NCBI RefSeq assembly: GCF_013403245.1 | Contig: NZ_JACBNQ010000019.1 | Coordinates: 1-64,000, forward strand | DNA length: 64,000 bases | Direction: 5' to 3' | From: Sedimentibacter hydroxybenzoicus DSM 7310 | Lineage (GTDB): Bacteria; Bacillota; Clostridia; Tissierellales; Sedimentibacteraceae | In this document: in pieces, positions 8,066-17,659 of the stretch | How positions within the stretch are numbered: position 1 is the stretch's first letter | Layout of the letters: the number at the start of each line of letters is the position of its first letter | Made by a program: the position numbers and the translations under genes | Notes under the pieces: generated by a model | Database searches by the model: none | What the model was told of the DNA's origin: nothing | Seen by the model: the letters and a program-made list of their open reading frames with translations, nothing else

Positions 8066-8565
8066 CACTGCATTATGTATCGCAGCTCTTTATCGTCACT
8101 GTCGGATATAATAAATGTGTTGTCATGCTTAAACCCCATTTTCTCGTAGAAACTTCTTGCACGCATATTTTCTTCCAACACCCAGAGTTCTATATTTTTA
8201 ATACCTGTCTTTCTTATTTCATTTATTCCCCATTCAATCAAATCCTTCGCAATCCCACTTCCCCAGAATTCACGGATTAAATAAACCCTCCAGATTTCTG
8301 TCCAGGACTCATCATTGTTTCCATACCTGCATTTGCCAAACGAAATCAATCCCGCCGGTTGGTCATTCTCAAAAGCAATGGCAGTCTTCGGTTCACCTAT
8401 GGATAATTCATTAATAAATCGATTTGTTCTTCTTTCCAATGAAAAAACATCATATAAAATATTATCCTCAATTATACCTTTAAAGCCTGCCTGTGATGAT
8501 TCTGAATGAATTTTCCCCAATGCTTCCACATCGTTCAAGTTTGCATAACGAATTAATCTGCTCAA
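8065..8565 (-). CDS. GNAT family N-acetyltransferase
   Basis: A GNAT enzyme of about 166 residues. Acetyl-CoA binding is marked by VYLIREFWGSGIAKDLIEWG, and the segment ELWVLEENMRARSFYEKMGF is the classic C-terminal motif. The TTG at 8565 is preferred because AGGGGG lies 7 bases before it. An ATG 18 bases upstream (8583) has no ribosome binding site and would put that AGGGGG inside the gene. The substrate is unknown. It follows the LUD-domain gene closely and may share its transcript. Confidence 0.88.
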   Translation of the reverse strand: MSRLIRYANLNDVEALGKIHSESSQAGFKGIIEDNILYDVFSLERRTNRFINELSIGEPKTAIAFENDQPAGLISFGKCRYGNNDESWTEIWRVYLIREFWGSGIAKDLIEWGINEIRKTGIKNIELWVLEENMRARSFYEKMGFKHDNTFIISDSDDKELRYIMQ

Positions 8566-8589
8566 AATTATTCCCCCTGACATGATTAT

Positions 8590-9207
8590 CTAAAATCCGC
8601 ATTCTTCATTTACTATACACAATTTCATCCTGTTCCCGTCTGTTTGACCCTCAACAATCGATAAGTAATTACATACTCTTTCTTTTGATGAACAATCAAC
8701 ACATTTATTTAATTCCACACATGGCGGGTTATACCCGGCACGCTTTGCATTTAAAGGACTTGCAATATTCTTAACTCTGTTTATACCCTCTTTAACCGTA
8801 TCAACAACCTTATTGACACCGACTACGATTATTACTTTATCGGGTCCGAAGGTAATTGCCGCTACTCTGTTTCCGCTGTGGTCAACATTGATAATCCGAC
8901 CGTCAACACTTACGGCATTTGAACCTGAAATATACCAATCGCTGAGCAGTGCTTCTTTTTTGATTGCTTTAGATTCATTTCTGTCTTTACCAAGTTCTTT
9001 ATCATACACAATATTTCCTCTCTGTATAAGTAACTCAGTTATATTCATTTTTTGAAGAGTACCGGAATGACCAATACCGACTTTGCAATCTAATGGTATT
9101 ACATCTAATAAATATAATTTAACGTCCTCTAAGGAATCAAAATACTCAACATCGATATTTCTGTTTTTAAAATTTTCCTTTAATTTATTAAATCTCTCAA
9201 TATTCAT
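8590..9207 (-). CDS. LUD-domain (LutC/YkgG-like) protein
   Basis: A 205-residue protein of the LUD superfamily, related to the lactate-utilisation protein LutC and the N-terminal part of LutB. DCKVGIGHSGTLQKM, LLSDWYISGSNAVSVDGRII and DKVIIVVGVNKVVDTV are the core motifs. The C-terminus carries a cysteine-rich stretch (CVELNKCVDCSSKERVCNYL) that may bind metal or a cluster. No lutA or lutB partner is nearby, so it is probably one of the stand-alone clostridial LUD proteins of unknown role. Confidence 0.85.
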   Translation of the reverse strand: MNIERFNKLKENFKNRNIDVEYFDSLEDVKLYLLDVIPLDCKVGIGHSGTLQKMNITELLIQRGNIVYDKELGKDRNESKAIKKEALLSDWYISGSNAVSVDGRIINVDHSGNRVAAITFGPDKVIIVVGVNKVVDTVKEGINRVKNIASPLNAKRAGYNPPCVELNKCVDCSSKERVCNYLSIVEGQTDGNRMKLCIVNEECGF

Positions 9208-9254
9208 CCGATATACCTGTCCTTTAATTTTTTATTTTAATTTATTATAACATT

Positions 9255-9698
9255 TTAATTTAAGTTGTAATAATTCATAAACTCCGCCATTTCAACCTCG
9301 GAGCTGTGGTGGAAGTATTCTGTAAATGATTTATTTTCAAATGGCTTTCTCGGTGTGAGCTCCAATGTTAATTGTCCGTCTCCTCCGCCTATTTTCAGAT
9401 TATGGTCAATCCTCGGATAGTACCCGTCTGCCGCAGTTATTATCGTGTATCCGTAAGGATATTTGTTCTTTTCAGTTGCTTTTTTGTATGGCATACTGAT
9501 TATATTGCTTTCTGAATTAACAGCAAATTCATCGCCTGTATCGGTTATAATTAACTTTCCTTCCTCAACAGCCTTTCCGTCTGCAATGTCAATAATTTTT
9601 ATTGTTATGCTTTCTTGCCCGGAATTGCTTTCATTTGCACAACTGGCAGATAAAATCAATATTGACATACAAAGACATATAAAGAATACTTTTTTCAA
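9255..9698 (-). CDS. hypothetical lipoprotein
   Basis: A 147-residue exported protein with a lipoprotein signal peptide (basic MKK start, hydrophobic core, lipobox LSASC with Cys20). The mature part looks like a small beta-sandwich resembling a carboxypeptidase-regulatory or prealbumin-like fold (ITIKIIDIADGKAVEEGKL, then GYYPRIDHNLKI), but no family is recognised with certainty. It follows the HlyD-type adaptor by 37 bases on the same strand, so it is probably the last gene of the export operon. Confidence 0.7.
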   Translation of the reverse strand: MKKVFFICLCMSILILSASCANESNSGQESITIKIIDIADGKAVEEGKLIITDTGDEFAVNSESNIISMPYKKATEKNKYPYGYTIITAADGYYPRIDHNLKIGGGDGQLTLELTPRKPFENKSFTEYFHHSSEVEMAEFMNYYNLN

Positions 9699-9735
9699 TC
9701 TACCACCTCATATCAAGATAGCCTAATTTTACTAC

Positions 9736-10923
9736 CTATCTCTGAAAATAAACATCTGCTGTAAATCCCGGCTTCAGTATATTGTTTGGATCATCGGGAT
9801 CTATGATTACGCGGACAACTCGTCTGCCGTCCTTTTCAACTGCCAGAGCAGGAATATGTGTCACGGTTCCCTCAAGTGATATATCCGGAGATAATGCCGG
9901 AACAATTTCAACTATATCTCCCACATGTACACTTCCTATGAATTCTTCATAGACCTCCGCACTGACAGTTATGGAATCCACATCAATTATCTGAAGTATT
10001 GATGTAGGTACGCCTTGTACACCGAGCCGGTTACCGTTGATGACTGCTATGTTCTTTATGATTCCGTTTTTCACATTTGAAACAATCTGATTGTCCTTGA
10101 TATAACCTTTTTCAAGCTTACCCTTCATAATATTCAAATCCACCTCTGTTGAGGAAACACTGCTTTCCTGCATTGCTACGTTTGTGCTGTTCCCGTCCTG
10201 AAGCTGTGAAAGCTGGATTTGTTTGGATTTGAGTGAAATATCAAGCATGTTAAGTTCATCTTTTAAAGCAGTCTTTGTTTTATGTATGCTTGCCTCTAAA
10301 TCGTCAACTGCTTTCTGACGCTGATTCAGCATGGTCTCATACTGATTAAGAATCGTCTTTGAAACAGCCCCTTCATTATACAATGATTGGTAATCCTGAA
10401 AATCAATCTTTGCATCCTCAAGCTCCTTCAGTGCAAGCTCCATGGAATTTTGCAGAAGCTTAATATCAGCGGCAGTGTCATTATTATACTCACCTGTTTT
10501 GCGTGCAATTTCGTCCCGTATACGGGTAATGTCTGCCTGAAGTGCGGAAATATCCTGAGGTGCAGAGTCCAGTGCCAATTGGTTTGCAATCATCTGCTTA
10601 TTCAATTTCTCGATACTTCCATTATACTCTGTAAGATCTATAATCACAAGGGATTGATTTAACGTAACACGTTCACCCTCCTTAACCTGCACATCAGTGA
10701 CAGTTGACGGGAAATCAATGCTTATGTTTTCAATGCGGCTGTACATCACTTCGCCCCACGCTTCTATTTCGTCAGTCCGGTTCAAAGTAACCATGGTATC
10801 TGCTGCTCTCATATCTTCAATACTTTTTTTCCTTTGAGCAAATACAGTAATTGCGATAACCAGTACCACAAGGACTATTACCGCTGCCGCAGTCTTTTTA
10901 TGGGATAAAATCAGATTTTTCAT
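9736..10923 (-). CDS. HlyD/MacA-type periplasmic-adaptor-like subunit of an ABC exporter
   Basis: A 395-residue membrane-fusion protein. One N-terminal transmembrane helix (residues 12-31) is followed by a lipoyl-like half (TVTDVQVKEGERVTLNQSLV), a long coiled-coil hairpin (about 90-260, many Glu, Lys and Leu heptads) and the second half of the lipoyl and beta-barrel domains (VSAEVYEEFIGSVHVGDIVE, then GTVTHIPALAV). In Gram-positive bacteria such proteins work with MacB-like ABC systems to export peptides or drugs. It lies 20 bases after the FtsX-type permease gene and completes the exporter with the ATPase upstream. Confidence 0.9.
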   Translation of the reverse strand: MKNLILSHKKTAAAVIVLVVLVIAITVFAQRKKSIEDMRAADTMVTLNRTDEIEAWGEVMYSRIENISIDFPSTVTDVQVKEGERVTLNQSLVIIDLTEYNGSIEKLNKQMIANQLALDSAPQDISALQADITRIRDEIARKTGEYNNDTAADIKLLQNSMELALKELEDAKIDFQDYQSLYNEGAVSKTILNQYETMLNQRQKAVDDLEASIHKTKTALKDELNMLDISLKSKQIQLSQLQDGNSTNVAMQESSVSSTEVDLNIMKGKLEKGYIKDNQIVSNVKNGIIKNIAVINGNRLGVQGVPTSILQIIDVDSITVSAEVYEEFIGSVHVGDIVEIVPALSPDISLEGTVTHIPALAVEKDGRRVVRVIIDPDDPNNILKPGFTADVYFQR

Positions 10924-10943
10924 GTATTTTCCTCCATCTGTTG

Positions 10944-13256
10944 CTATTCAACACTTTTTAACGCTTCAAATATATCAAGTTCTTTCATCTTGTGTGCTAT
11001 TACCTTGTTGACTATCCATGCAAATAACGCAGTCATTGCTCCGGCTATAAGCACATCCATCAGTTTAATATTACCTAAAAGATCCAGTCGTTCATCAATA
11101 GTGCTGGCTATTAACCAAGATATGAATCTCCCCACGGGTATGCCGGACAGCATCCCAAGCAATACCGAAAAATAATTTTCTATCAGTACAAGATATTGTA
11201 TTTCCCTGTTATGAAATCCAAGCACACGAAATGTTGCAAGGTCTCTGACCCGTTCCACATAGTTAAGCATGCCTGTGTTGTACAGCACCACAAATGCCAA
11301 TGACGAGCCTAAAACAATCAGAAATAAAACTGCCAGATTTACAACCCCCAGGCTGGAGGATAACCCATCCTGCATGCTTTCCCTGGTTGCCGAATCTGAT
11401 ACAATATCTCTGTCGAGGAACTTCTGATCAGGTTCACCGTTCCATCTGACCAGCAGTGCTGACGGCTTGAATGTTTCACCTAAAGACTCCCAATATGTGT
11501 CTGTCATATAAATTCCCTGACCGGAAGCAATGTATGCAATCTCCTCAATTGGAACGGCAGCGTAGCCCTTATCCTTAATCTTGATTTGTATAATATCACC
11601 TTTTTTTAAGCCTTTTTCTTTACAAAGCTTTCGGGTCATAAGAACCCCGTTTTCAGGAATTGAAACGGGATTACCGTCAATATCCTGCAAATATATCAAC
11701 GGACTTTCCTTGGTTGTGATGTTGGTCAGTTCCATCTTATAGCTTCCGTCCGGAAAAATTACCTGGACTGCAGTTTCTTCAATTTGCTGCGTTATACCAT
11801 CCAGCTCAAGGTTTTTAAGATATGTAGAATTGACCTTGGAAGTGTCCAGCACAATCTTCTGATTAAATGTAAATGTTGTTCCGTAGGTATAATCACTGAT
11901 GCCTGACAAAGTGCTGCGAACCGTAAGTGCGGAAATAATGACACCGGTGCAGCCCATAACACCTATTGTGCTCATTATGAGCCGACCCTTGTTTTTAACC
12001 ATATTTCGTGCTATAAGCTTGCTGCTGAACTTCATTTTTTCCCACACGGACGATATGGATTCCAGAAATATATGCTGTCCGCTTTTCGGAGGTTTATCAC
12101 GGAGAAGAAACGCCGGAGCATCACTCAGAAGTTTCCTGCATGCCAAAAACGAAACTCCTCCAGTGCATATAAGAATTAAAATTAACACAAACACAAAATG
12201 TAAATAATTTATTTTTAAGCTGTAGCTGTTTAACGTAAGATTAAGCTGGCGAACCATAATTCTCCCGAATATATTCGGTCCGGTGAGAAGACCTAAAACG
12301 GAGCCCAACACGCCGACCATTACGCCGTAGGATGTGTAATGCCACAATATGCTTCGCTTGCTGTAGCCCAGTGCTTTTAATATGCCTATCTGAGAGCGTT
12401 GGTTTTCTATCATGCGCACCATGGTGCTCTGTGTTATCAAAGCAGTAACCAACAGGAAAAGTATTGGGAAAACCACAGAAAGTGTTCTGAACTGCTGAAT
12501 ACGGGAATTTACACTGCTGACGCTTCCGTTGTCCTTTTGCAATGTAATACCGATTAAATTATTTCCAACAACAGCACCCACTTTTTGTACTAACTGTGGA
12601 ATATCGGAACCCGGTAAGGTTTTCACACTGATTTGATTATATATCTTCTGCCCGTAAATACTTTTCAATGCATCGGTATTGATTATAATAAAGCCGTATT
12701 CTGAGTGATTGGGAGCCAATGATGCAGAATTTTTGACGGCAAAAACATGCTCTCCGCTGAGAGCTAAGCCGTCAATTTTAAGACGCAGCCATCGGCTGTT
12801 TAATTTAATGGAAATGTAATCGCCTGTTTTTAGATTGTGAGCCTTTGCAAATGAGATGTCCAGCACGGCACCGCCGCTTTTACTGAATTTACCCTCATGA
12901 ATCTCGGGTTGATCGAGAGTGCTGCGTCCATCCAGCGCATAGACATGCAGAGTAGGACTGCCGGGTAAAGCAGTATCGGCATCCGCAGTGAATCTCTTTT
13001 CTGCCAGCTTCACACCGTCAAGCTTACTGATTCCCCATACCATCTGTTCTGATGGGTTGGGTACTGTCACCCACAGATCCGACATGTTTGCCGATCGGTA
13101 CATGGCATCCGCATGCTTTTCAACCGTAAACCATATGCTGTCAAGTCCTGTCATAATAAATACGGCAAGTGTTGCCATAATAAAAATTGAAATGAACTGC
13201 GCCTTTGACTTGCGCATGTCGCGCAGGGATTTTATAAACAGAGAGCCCCTTACCAT
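10944..13256 (-). CDS. FtsX-family ABC exporter permease
   Basis: A 770-residue permease built from two FtsX/MacB-like halves. One N-terminal helix (about 22-42) and a large extracellular region (45-250) are followed by three helices (255-375). A second extracellular domain (450-640) after another helix (about 420) precedes the last three helices (650-760). That gives about eight helices in all. The cytoplasmic loops GILKALGYSKRSILWHYTSY and FRVLGFHNREIQYLVLIENY are the coupling signatures. The start overlaps the stop of the ATPase gene by 7 bases. The substrate is unknown. Confidence 0.92.
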   Translation of the reverse strand: MVRGSLFIKSLRDMRKSKAQFISIFIMATLAVFIMTGLDSIWFTVEKHADAMYRSANMSDLWVTVPNPSEQMVWGISKLDGVKLAEKRFTADADTALPGSPTLHVYALDGRSTLDQPEIHEGKFSKSGGAVLDISFAKAHNLKTGDYISIKLNSRWLRLKIDGLALSGEHVFAVKNSASLAPNHSEYGFIIINTDALKSIYGQKIYNQISVKTLPGSDIPQLVQKVGAVVGNNLIGITLQKDNGSVSSVNSRIQQFRTLSVVFPILFLLVTALITQSTMVRMIENQRSQIGILKALGYSKRSILWHYTSYGVMVGVLGSVLGLLTGPNIFGRIMVRQLNLTLNSYSLKINYLHFVFVLILILICTGGVSFLACRKLLSDAPAFLLRDKPPKSGQHIFLESISSVWEKMKFSSKLIARNMVKNKGRLIMSTIGVMGCTGVIISALTVRSTLSGISDYTYGTTFTFNQKIVLDTSKVNSTYLKNLELDGITQQIEETAVQVIFPDGSYKMELTNITTKESPLIYLQDIDGNPVSIPENGVLMTRKLCKEKGLKKGDIIQIKIKDKGYAAVPIEEIAYIASGQGIYMTDTYWESLGETFKPSALLVRWNGEPDQKFLDRDIVSDSATRESMQDGLSSSLGVVNLAVLFLIVLGSSLAFVVLYNTGMLNYVERVRDLATFRVLGFHNREIQYLVLIENYFSVLLGMLSGIPVGRFISWLIASTIDERLDLLGNIKLMDVLIAGAMTALFAWIVNKVIAHKMKELDIFEALKSVE

Positions 13257-13951
13257 ACAATTTCCCCCACGTCCTTGAGATTATCATTGCATTGAACTCT
13301 CGCTATCTTGCCGTCTCTCATATGAAGCACCGTGTGTGCCATTTCTGATATCGAAGCGTTATGCGTTACTACAATCACTGTCTTACCGAGGTCATCTGAC
13401 ACCTCGCGTATGAGTCTCAGCACTTTACGGCCTGTTTCCGAATCCAATGCGCCGGTAGGCTCATCACACAGAACTATCTGAGGATTTTTTGCCAGTGCTC
13501 TGGCAATGGAAACCCGCTGCTGCTCACCGCCGGACAATTGACTCGGAAAATTATCCATCCTGCTTCCAAGACCGACGCGTTTCAGCATATCCCGTGCATC
13601 CAAAGGTTCAGGACATATTTCTTCTGCAAGCTGAACATTCTCCAGAGCAGTTAAATTCGGCACGAGATTGTAAAACTGAAACACAAATCCTATCTGAGTA
13701 CGGCGGTATTCTGTGAGATCATACTCAGACATACCAGAAATTTCTTTACTGTTTACGATTATCCTGCCCGAGGTAGGGGAGTCCATTCCTCCCAACAGAT
13801 TAAGAAGCGTGGTTTTTCCTGCGCCGCTCTGCCCGAGCACAACATTGAATGTGCCTTTTTGAAGCTTAAAGTTTATTCCGTCCACCGCTTTAATAACAGA
13901 ACTTCCGATACAATATTCTCTTTCCACATTTTCAAATGTAATAAAATCCAT
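13250..13951 (-). CDS. ABC exporter ATP-binding protein (MacB/LolD type)
   Basis: A 233-residue nucleotide-binding subunit. Walker A is GQSGAGKTT (near residue 40), Q-loop FVFQFYNLVPNLT, signature LSGGEQQR, Walker B IVLCDEPTGALD and the switch His in VVTHNASIS. The EPTGALD form and the short size are typical of MacB/LolD ATPases paired with FtsX permeases. It is the first gene of the four-gene export operon. A TetR regulator is transcribed divergently and is the probable controller. Confidence 0.95.
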   Translation of the reverse strand: MDFITFENVEREYCIGSSVIKAVDGINFKLQKGTFNVVLGQSGAGKTTLLNLLGGMDSPTSGRIIVNSKEISGMSEYDLTEYRRTQIGFVFQFYNLVPNLTALENVQLAEEICPEPLDARDMLKRVGLGSRMDNFPSQLSGGEQQRVSIARALAKNPQIVLCDEPTGALDSETGRKVLRLIREVSDDLGKTVIVVTHNASISEMAHTVLHMRDGKIARVQCNDNLKDVGEIVW

Positions 13952-13989
13952 GAATTCTCCTTTGCTGATTCATGATTATGTACTCGTTC

Positions 13990-14018
13990 TTGACTTTTAA
14001 CTAAGAATTAATTATAAT
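13990..14018 (+). promoter_or_regulatory. promoter of the divergent TetR gene
   Basis: TTGACT (13990-13995) and TATAAT (14013-14018) are 17 bases apart on the plus strand. This leaves a leader of about 130 bases before the TetR start. An imperfect TCTCA...TGAGA repeat at about 14081-14100 in this leader could be an operator. The ABC operon starts divergently from the same 200-base region. Confidence 0.6.
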
Positions 14019-14153
14019 GACACTGTGTTGATTTTGCAACCGTCAGATGTTTATTAATTGTAATATTTACAACAAAATATCTCTCAGATGTTGTCTTGAG
14101 AACAAAATTAACTAAATCTGTTATGTACGATAGAAAGGAGTGCTGTCAGGAAA

Positions 14154-14696
14154 ATGAAAGAAAGCAGAAAGACACGTTATACAAAGATGGTTTTACAGAA
14201 CAGTCTTTTTGAATTGTTGGAGGAAAAACCAATCTCAAAAATAACTATCAAGGAGCTGTGCGAGAATGCGGATATTAACCGTACTACCTTTTATGCTCAT
14301 TATACCGACCAGTACGACCTTCTTACTAAAATAGAAAATGAAACTCTGACCTGGGCTAAAGAGGCTGTTGCCAACCTTACCGACAAAAATGATAAATATG
14401 AAAATATTAAAATCATGGAAGAAATTTTTCAATATATCGTTGATAATGGAAAGAATCTAAAGATATTGATGAGTGAAAGAGGGGATATCAATTTCCAAAA
14501 GCAAATATTTACAATAATATATCAGCAATGCGGAATATACTTTTCGTCCGATGAAAACTCAAATATAAGAGATGAATACTTCATATTCGTTGTAAACGGA
14601 AGTATAGGTCTTTTGCAGCATTGGCTCAAAAATGGCATGAACAGATCTGCAAGGGAAATGGCTGAAATTATTTACAATATGGCTGTTCAGTCATAA
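14154..14696 (+). CDS. TetR/AcrR family transcriptional regulator
   Basis: A 180-residue regulator whose first 60 residues are a clear TetR domain (ISKITIKELCENADINRTTF, then YAHYTDQYDLLTKIE). The C-terminal part (IFQYIVDNGKNLKILMSERG, GSIGLLQHWLKNGMNRSARE) resembles the TetR_C_7/DhaS-like group common in Firmicutes. Its strong GAAAGGAGTG ribosome site is 13 bases before the ATG. Its divergent placement makes the exporter operon (13951-9255) the likely target. Confidence 0.93.
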   Translation: MKESRKTRYTKMVLQNSLFELLEEKPISKITIKELCENADINRTTFYAHYTDQYDLLTKIENETLTWAKEAVANLTDKNDKYENIKIMEEIFQYIVDNGKNLKILMSERGDINFQKQIFTIIYQQCGIYFSSDENSNIRDEYFIFVVNGSIGLLQHWLKNGMNRSAREMAEIIYNMAVQS

Positions 14697-14714
14697 AAGT
14701 CCCCCAAAAGTTGT

Positions 14715-15704
14715 TTATAAGCCTTCGCTTTTTGTTATTATAACTTGTGAATTTAAAATATGTGCTTCAGATGCATTTAAAAACTCTGAGAAAAAGCTCA
14801 AAGGAACGTAGGTTGTTCCATCTACTAAAATCGGAGCTGCATAAAGCTGAATGCCTGAAGTATCATCCATAGTATAATCGTCCTTGCCTATTTCAAAAGA
14901 AAGAAGCTCTCCTACAGTAACTTTTTGTTCTTCCTGATTCCATCCTACCTCATATCCCAGCTTTTCTGAAACAGCTCTCACCGGTGCCATTATAACACCA
15001 TCGTCATTTTGAACCGGCTTAACTCCTTCAAGTATTTCTCTATTCACTACAACTTCCATACCCTCAACATCTTCAATTATGCCAAGCTCATCCTCATCAA
15101 GAACTATTATTTTCGTCGGATTAGTCTGGGCAGGAATACTTTTTGTAGATACACCATATAAAACAACAAGCTTTCTGTTGTAAAGCTCTCCTTCAAACTT
15201 GCTTTCATCCTCTGATACAATTTCTGTTTCTTCTGAAACATTTAATTTAAGGAAGTTATCGGCGCTTATCAAATCATCGTTGAAAAGGTCAACCTTTATG
15301 TTTAAATCAATTTCTCCCACAATTGCGGCTTCAGCAGAAATCTGCGGAGGATATATTAAAATCATTGGCTTTTGTGCATCGTAAAATACTGTTAATGATT
15401 CTCCTGCCGCCAATTTATCTATGTTTATCACATATGTATCCTTTGTGATAATAATGTTTGAGGGAAGTTCATTTTCATCCTCTATGGCTACCATTTTAGC
15501 ACCATCTCCACCGTGGTAATCAGATATTTCCTTGATTACTCCTTTTATGGACATAAATCGTGACTTCAATTCTTTCTCCTCACTTACTTGATTGTCGGTG
15601 TCTGCCTCCGTGCTTTCATTAATTATATCAGCAAATGCCGTAAACATCGACATTGATAAAACCGCAACTGATAATGTTGCAGCAGCAATTTTTCTAATTT
15701 TCAT
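14715..15704 (-). CDS. secreted protein with copper amine oxidase N-terminal-like (stalk) domain
   Basis: A 329-residue protein with a typical signal peptide (residues 1-25, ending near FTAFA) and no lipobox. The middle region (about 50-210) is a beta-rich unknown part. Residues 215-325 match the copper-amine-oxidase N1 stalk domain: VVVNREILEGVKPVQNDDGV, MAPVRAVSEKLGYEVGWNQE, then YAAPILVDGTTYVPLSFFSE. This module is widespread in clostridial surface proteins and has no oxidase activity by itself. AGGAGG lies at an ideal distance from the ATG. It appears to be a single gene. Confidence 0.85.
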   Translation of the reverse strand: MKIRKIAAATLSVAVLSMSMFTAFADIINESTEADTDNQVSEEKELKSRFMSIKGVIKEISDYHGGDGAKMVAIEDENELPSNIIITKDTYVINIDKLAAGESLTVFYDAQKPMILIYPPQISAEAAIVGEIDLNIKVDLFNDDLISADNFLKLNVSEETEIVSEDESKFEGELYNRKLVVLYGVSTKSIPAQTNPTKIIVLDEDELGIIEDVEGMEVVVNREILEGVKPVQNDDGVIMAPVRAVSEKLGYEVGWNQEEQKVTVGELLSFEIGKDDYTMDDTSGIQLYAAPILVDGTTYVPLSFFSEFLNASEAHILNSQVIITKSEGL

Positions 15705-15790
15705 TTTATTTACCTCCTATCGTTTTTCAATTTATTAGACGGTAAAAATAAAATTATTGTTCCGGAAAATTAATTCCAAAATTTTCATTC

Positions 15791-16201
15791 TTAGTGATGG
15801 TTTCCTGTTTCATAGCACCATTTCGCTATTTCTGCAATAAGCTCAAGCGGTAACGGCTTACTGAAGGGAAGCTGTATGGCACCTTTGCTCGTTTTGTATT
15901 CAGTGAGCTTTTCCTTGAAATGCTCAACAGCCTTATCTCCCGGATACAATCCGATGTGCTTTTTAAATGCCGCAAAGTGTATAATGTTTTGTTTTTGCCA
16001 ATAGGTCGGCATACTCCACGATATACGCTCTTCCGCATGAGGAAGTACGGCACGTAGTGTATCACGAACTTGATTTAATAACGGCTGAACCTCCTCCGGT
16101 TGTGCATCAATATATGCATCAATCGTTTTCGGGGGTTCGCCGCAAAAATGATCCTGATTTGTGTTCTTAAATTCTCTTCCGCATTCCGGACATTTCCACA
16201 T
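15791..16201 (-). CDS. DUF1801 / YdhG-like protein with N-terminal zinc ribbon
   Basis: A 136-residue protein of the YdhG/DUF1801 family (frataxin-like fold; some members have been proposed as iron chaperones). The body carries IDAYIDAQPEEVQPLLNQVR, ERISWSMPTYWQKQNIIHFA and KKHIGLYPGDKAVEHF. It is preceded by a short CPECGREF...HFCG segment that may bind one zinc. That extension occurs in several clostridial homologues. There is no operon partner; an acetyltransferase gene lies upstream on the same strand. Confidence 0.85.
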   Translation of the reverse strand: MWKCPECGREFKNTNQDHFCGEPPKTIDAYIDAQPEEVQPLLNQVRDTLRAVLPHAEERISWSMPTYWQKQNIIHFAAFKKHIGLYPGDKAVEHFKEKLTEYKTSKGAIQLPFSKPLPLELIAEIAKWCYETGNHH

Positions 16202-16258
16202 ATTATTTTCCTCGCTTTTTATAATAGTTAAATTTATTGTAAATATCTTTTAATTTAA

Positions 16259-16753
16259 TTATATTGCAGGATTTGTAATTTCCATATTAATTGCTATCCA
16301 GCCATTTGCACGAACTTCCTGACTTGCAATTTTAAATCCTGTCTTTTCATAACACCTGATTGCAGATTTATTAAAATCAAATACCGACAACCATACTTTT
16401 TTAAGACCAAAATCATTAAAAGCAATGGATACTAATTCTTCTAATGCTTTAGATCCATAACCCCTTCCGGTTAATTCAGGATTTAGTAAATATCGCCCGA
16501 TTTTAGCTGTTTTATTTTCATCATCTATATTTATAACCTCAATGGTTCCTATCATATTATCTTCAAAAACTATTTTATAAATCTTATAGTTTGACGAGGC
16601 CATGGCTTCAATTCGATCAATGATTTGTTTTTCGGAAATTGGATATTCATAACCACCACCCGCCCACTGAAGTAAAAAGTCAGATGTTTTTTTATCATTC
16701 CACTTAACAATATATCCTGCGTCTGCTTTTTCTAAAGGCAGTATTTTTAACAT
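16259..16753 (-). CDS. GNAT family N-acetyltransferase
   Basis: A 164-residue acetyltransferase with the RimJ-like core: IGRYLLNPELTGRGYGSKAL near residue 95 and VFDFNKSAIRCYEKTGFKIA near 135. The start is placed at the ATG at 16753, because GGAGGTG lies 5 bases before it; a further ATG 30 bases upstream has no such site. The substrate is unknown. It stands alone between the DUF1801 gene and the HAD gene. Confidence 0.88.
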   Translation of the reverse strand: MLKILPLEKADAGYIVKWNDKKTSDFLLQWAGGGYEYPISEKQIIDRIEAMASSNYKIYKIVFEDNMIGTIEVINIDDENKTAKIGRYLLNPELTGRGYGSKALEELVSIAFNDFGLKKVWLSVFDFNKSAIRCYEKTGFKIASQEVRANGWIAINMEITNPAI

Positions 16754-16834
16754 AGACACCTCCGTAAAATGTAGTTGTATCAAAGATTATACTACGTTTC
16801 TTATAACTCCACACGATTTTTTTCATTGTTATCC

Positions 16835-17587
16835 TTATCTCTTCTTCAACTCAAATTGCTTACTCGTTAAAAGATTTGGCAATTCGTCAATAGCATTTAT
16901 ACTTGGATATTTACCGATGTCAATTATATTTTCAGAAAAACGCTGCCCGGGTATGATTGAATTGTTTCTTGATTTTATCAGGATACCATGTATGCCACAT
17001 ACGGCAGCACCATCTAAATTCGGCTCCCAGTCATCTACAAACACAGTTTGCTCCGGCGGAAGTCCCATTTGTTCAAGTGCGTGAAAATACATTTTCTCAT
17101 TAGGTTTCCATGTGCCAAGGTTGCAGCTATATGTCTTTGTGTCAAACAAATTATCCATTCCTCCGCTTTTCAGAATTCGCTCGGCAGACGGCCACGTGTC
17201 TGAAATAATACCTATCTTATATTTTTCTTTCAGTTCTAAAACCGTTTCCTTTGCTTTATCATAAAATATGAAGTTGCTTGTATCTGCAACCTTGAATTCA
17301 GCAATTTCTGCTGCTTGTTCAACCGAGATTCCAAGCTCAGGCAATTCATCGGCAACAATTTTATAAAACTCGGCAAATTGCTCAATTTCCTCCTCTTCAG
17401 AAAACAGAAGGTGATTATCGTCAAGATATTTTAAAGCTTTATTAAAAGCAGCATTTCTTTTTTCAAGCGGCAGGCTCTCAATAGTTTGCATAGACGTAAA
17501 TTCAAGCATCTTTTGGTTAATAAACCAGTTATCGTTTACCGGACGAAAAATCGTCCATCCTAAATCAAAAAATATCCCTTTAATCAT
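16835..17587 (-). CDS. HAD superfamily hydrolase
   Basis: A 250-residue HAD enzyme of subfamily IA, with a helical cap inserted after motif I. Motif I is FFDLGWTIF: the first Asp (nucleophile) is present, but the second position, Asp in most phosphatases, is Gly, as in haloacid-dehalogenase-like branches. Motif II is GIISDTWPS, the Lys is in CNLGTWKPNEKMY and motif IV is VFVDDWEPNLDGA. The start at 17587 is preferred over an ATG 36 bases upstream because only it has a GGAGAG site. The substrate is unknown. Confidence 0.87.
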   Translation of the reverse strand: MIKGIFFDLGWTIFRPVNDNWFINQKMLEFTSMQTIESLPLEKRNAAFNKALKYLDDNHLLFSEEEEIEQFAEFYKIVADELPELGISVEQAAEIAEFKVADTSNFIFYDKAKETVLELKEKYKIGIISDTWPSAERILKSGGMDNLFDTKTYSCNLGTWKPNEKMYFHALEQMGLPPEQTVFVDDWEPNLDGAAVCGIHGILIKSRNNSIIPGQRFSENIIDIGKYPSINAIDELPNLLTSKQFELKKR

Positions 17588-17659
17588 ATTTTCTCTCCGT
17601 TGTAAGAAATTTTCATTTTCCATTTATAAAAAAATTATACTACATTTCTCTCCATATCT

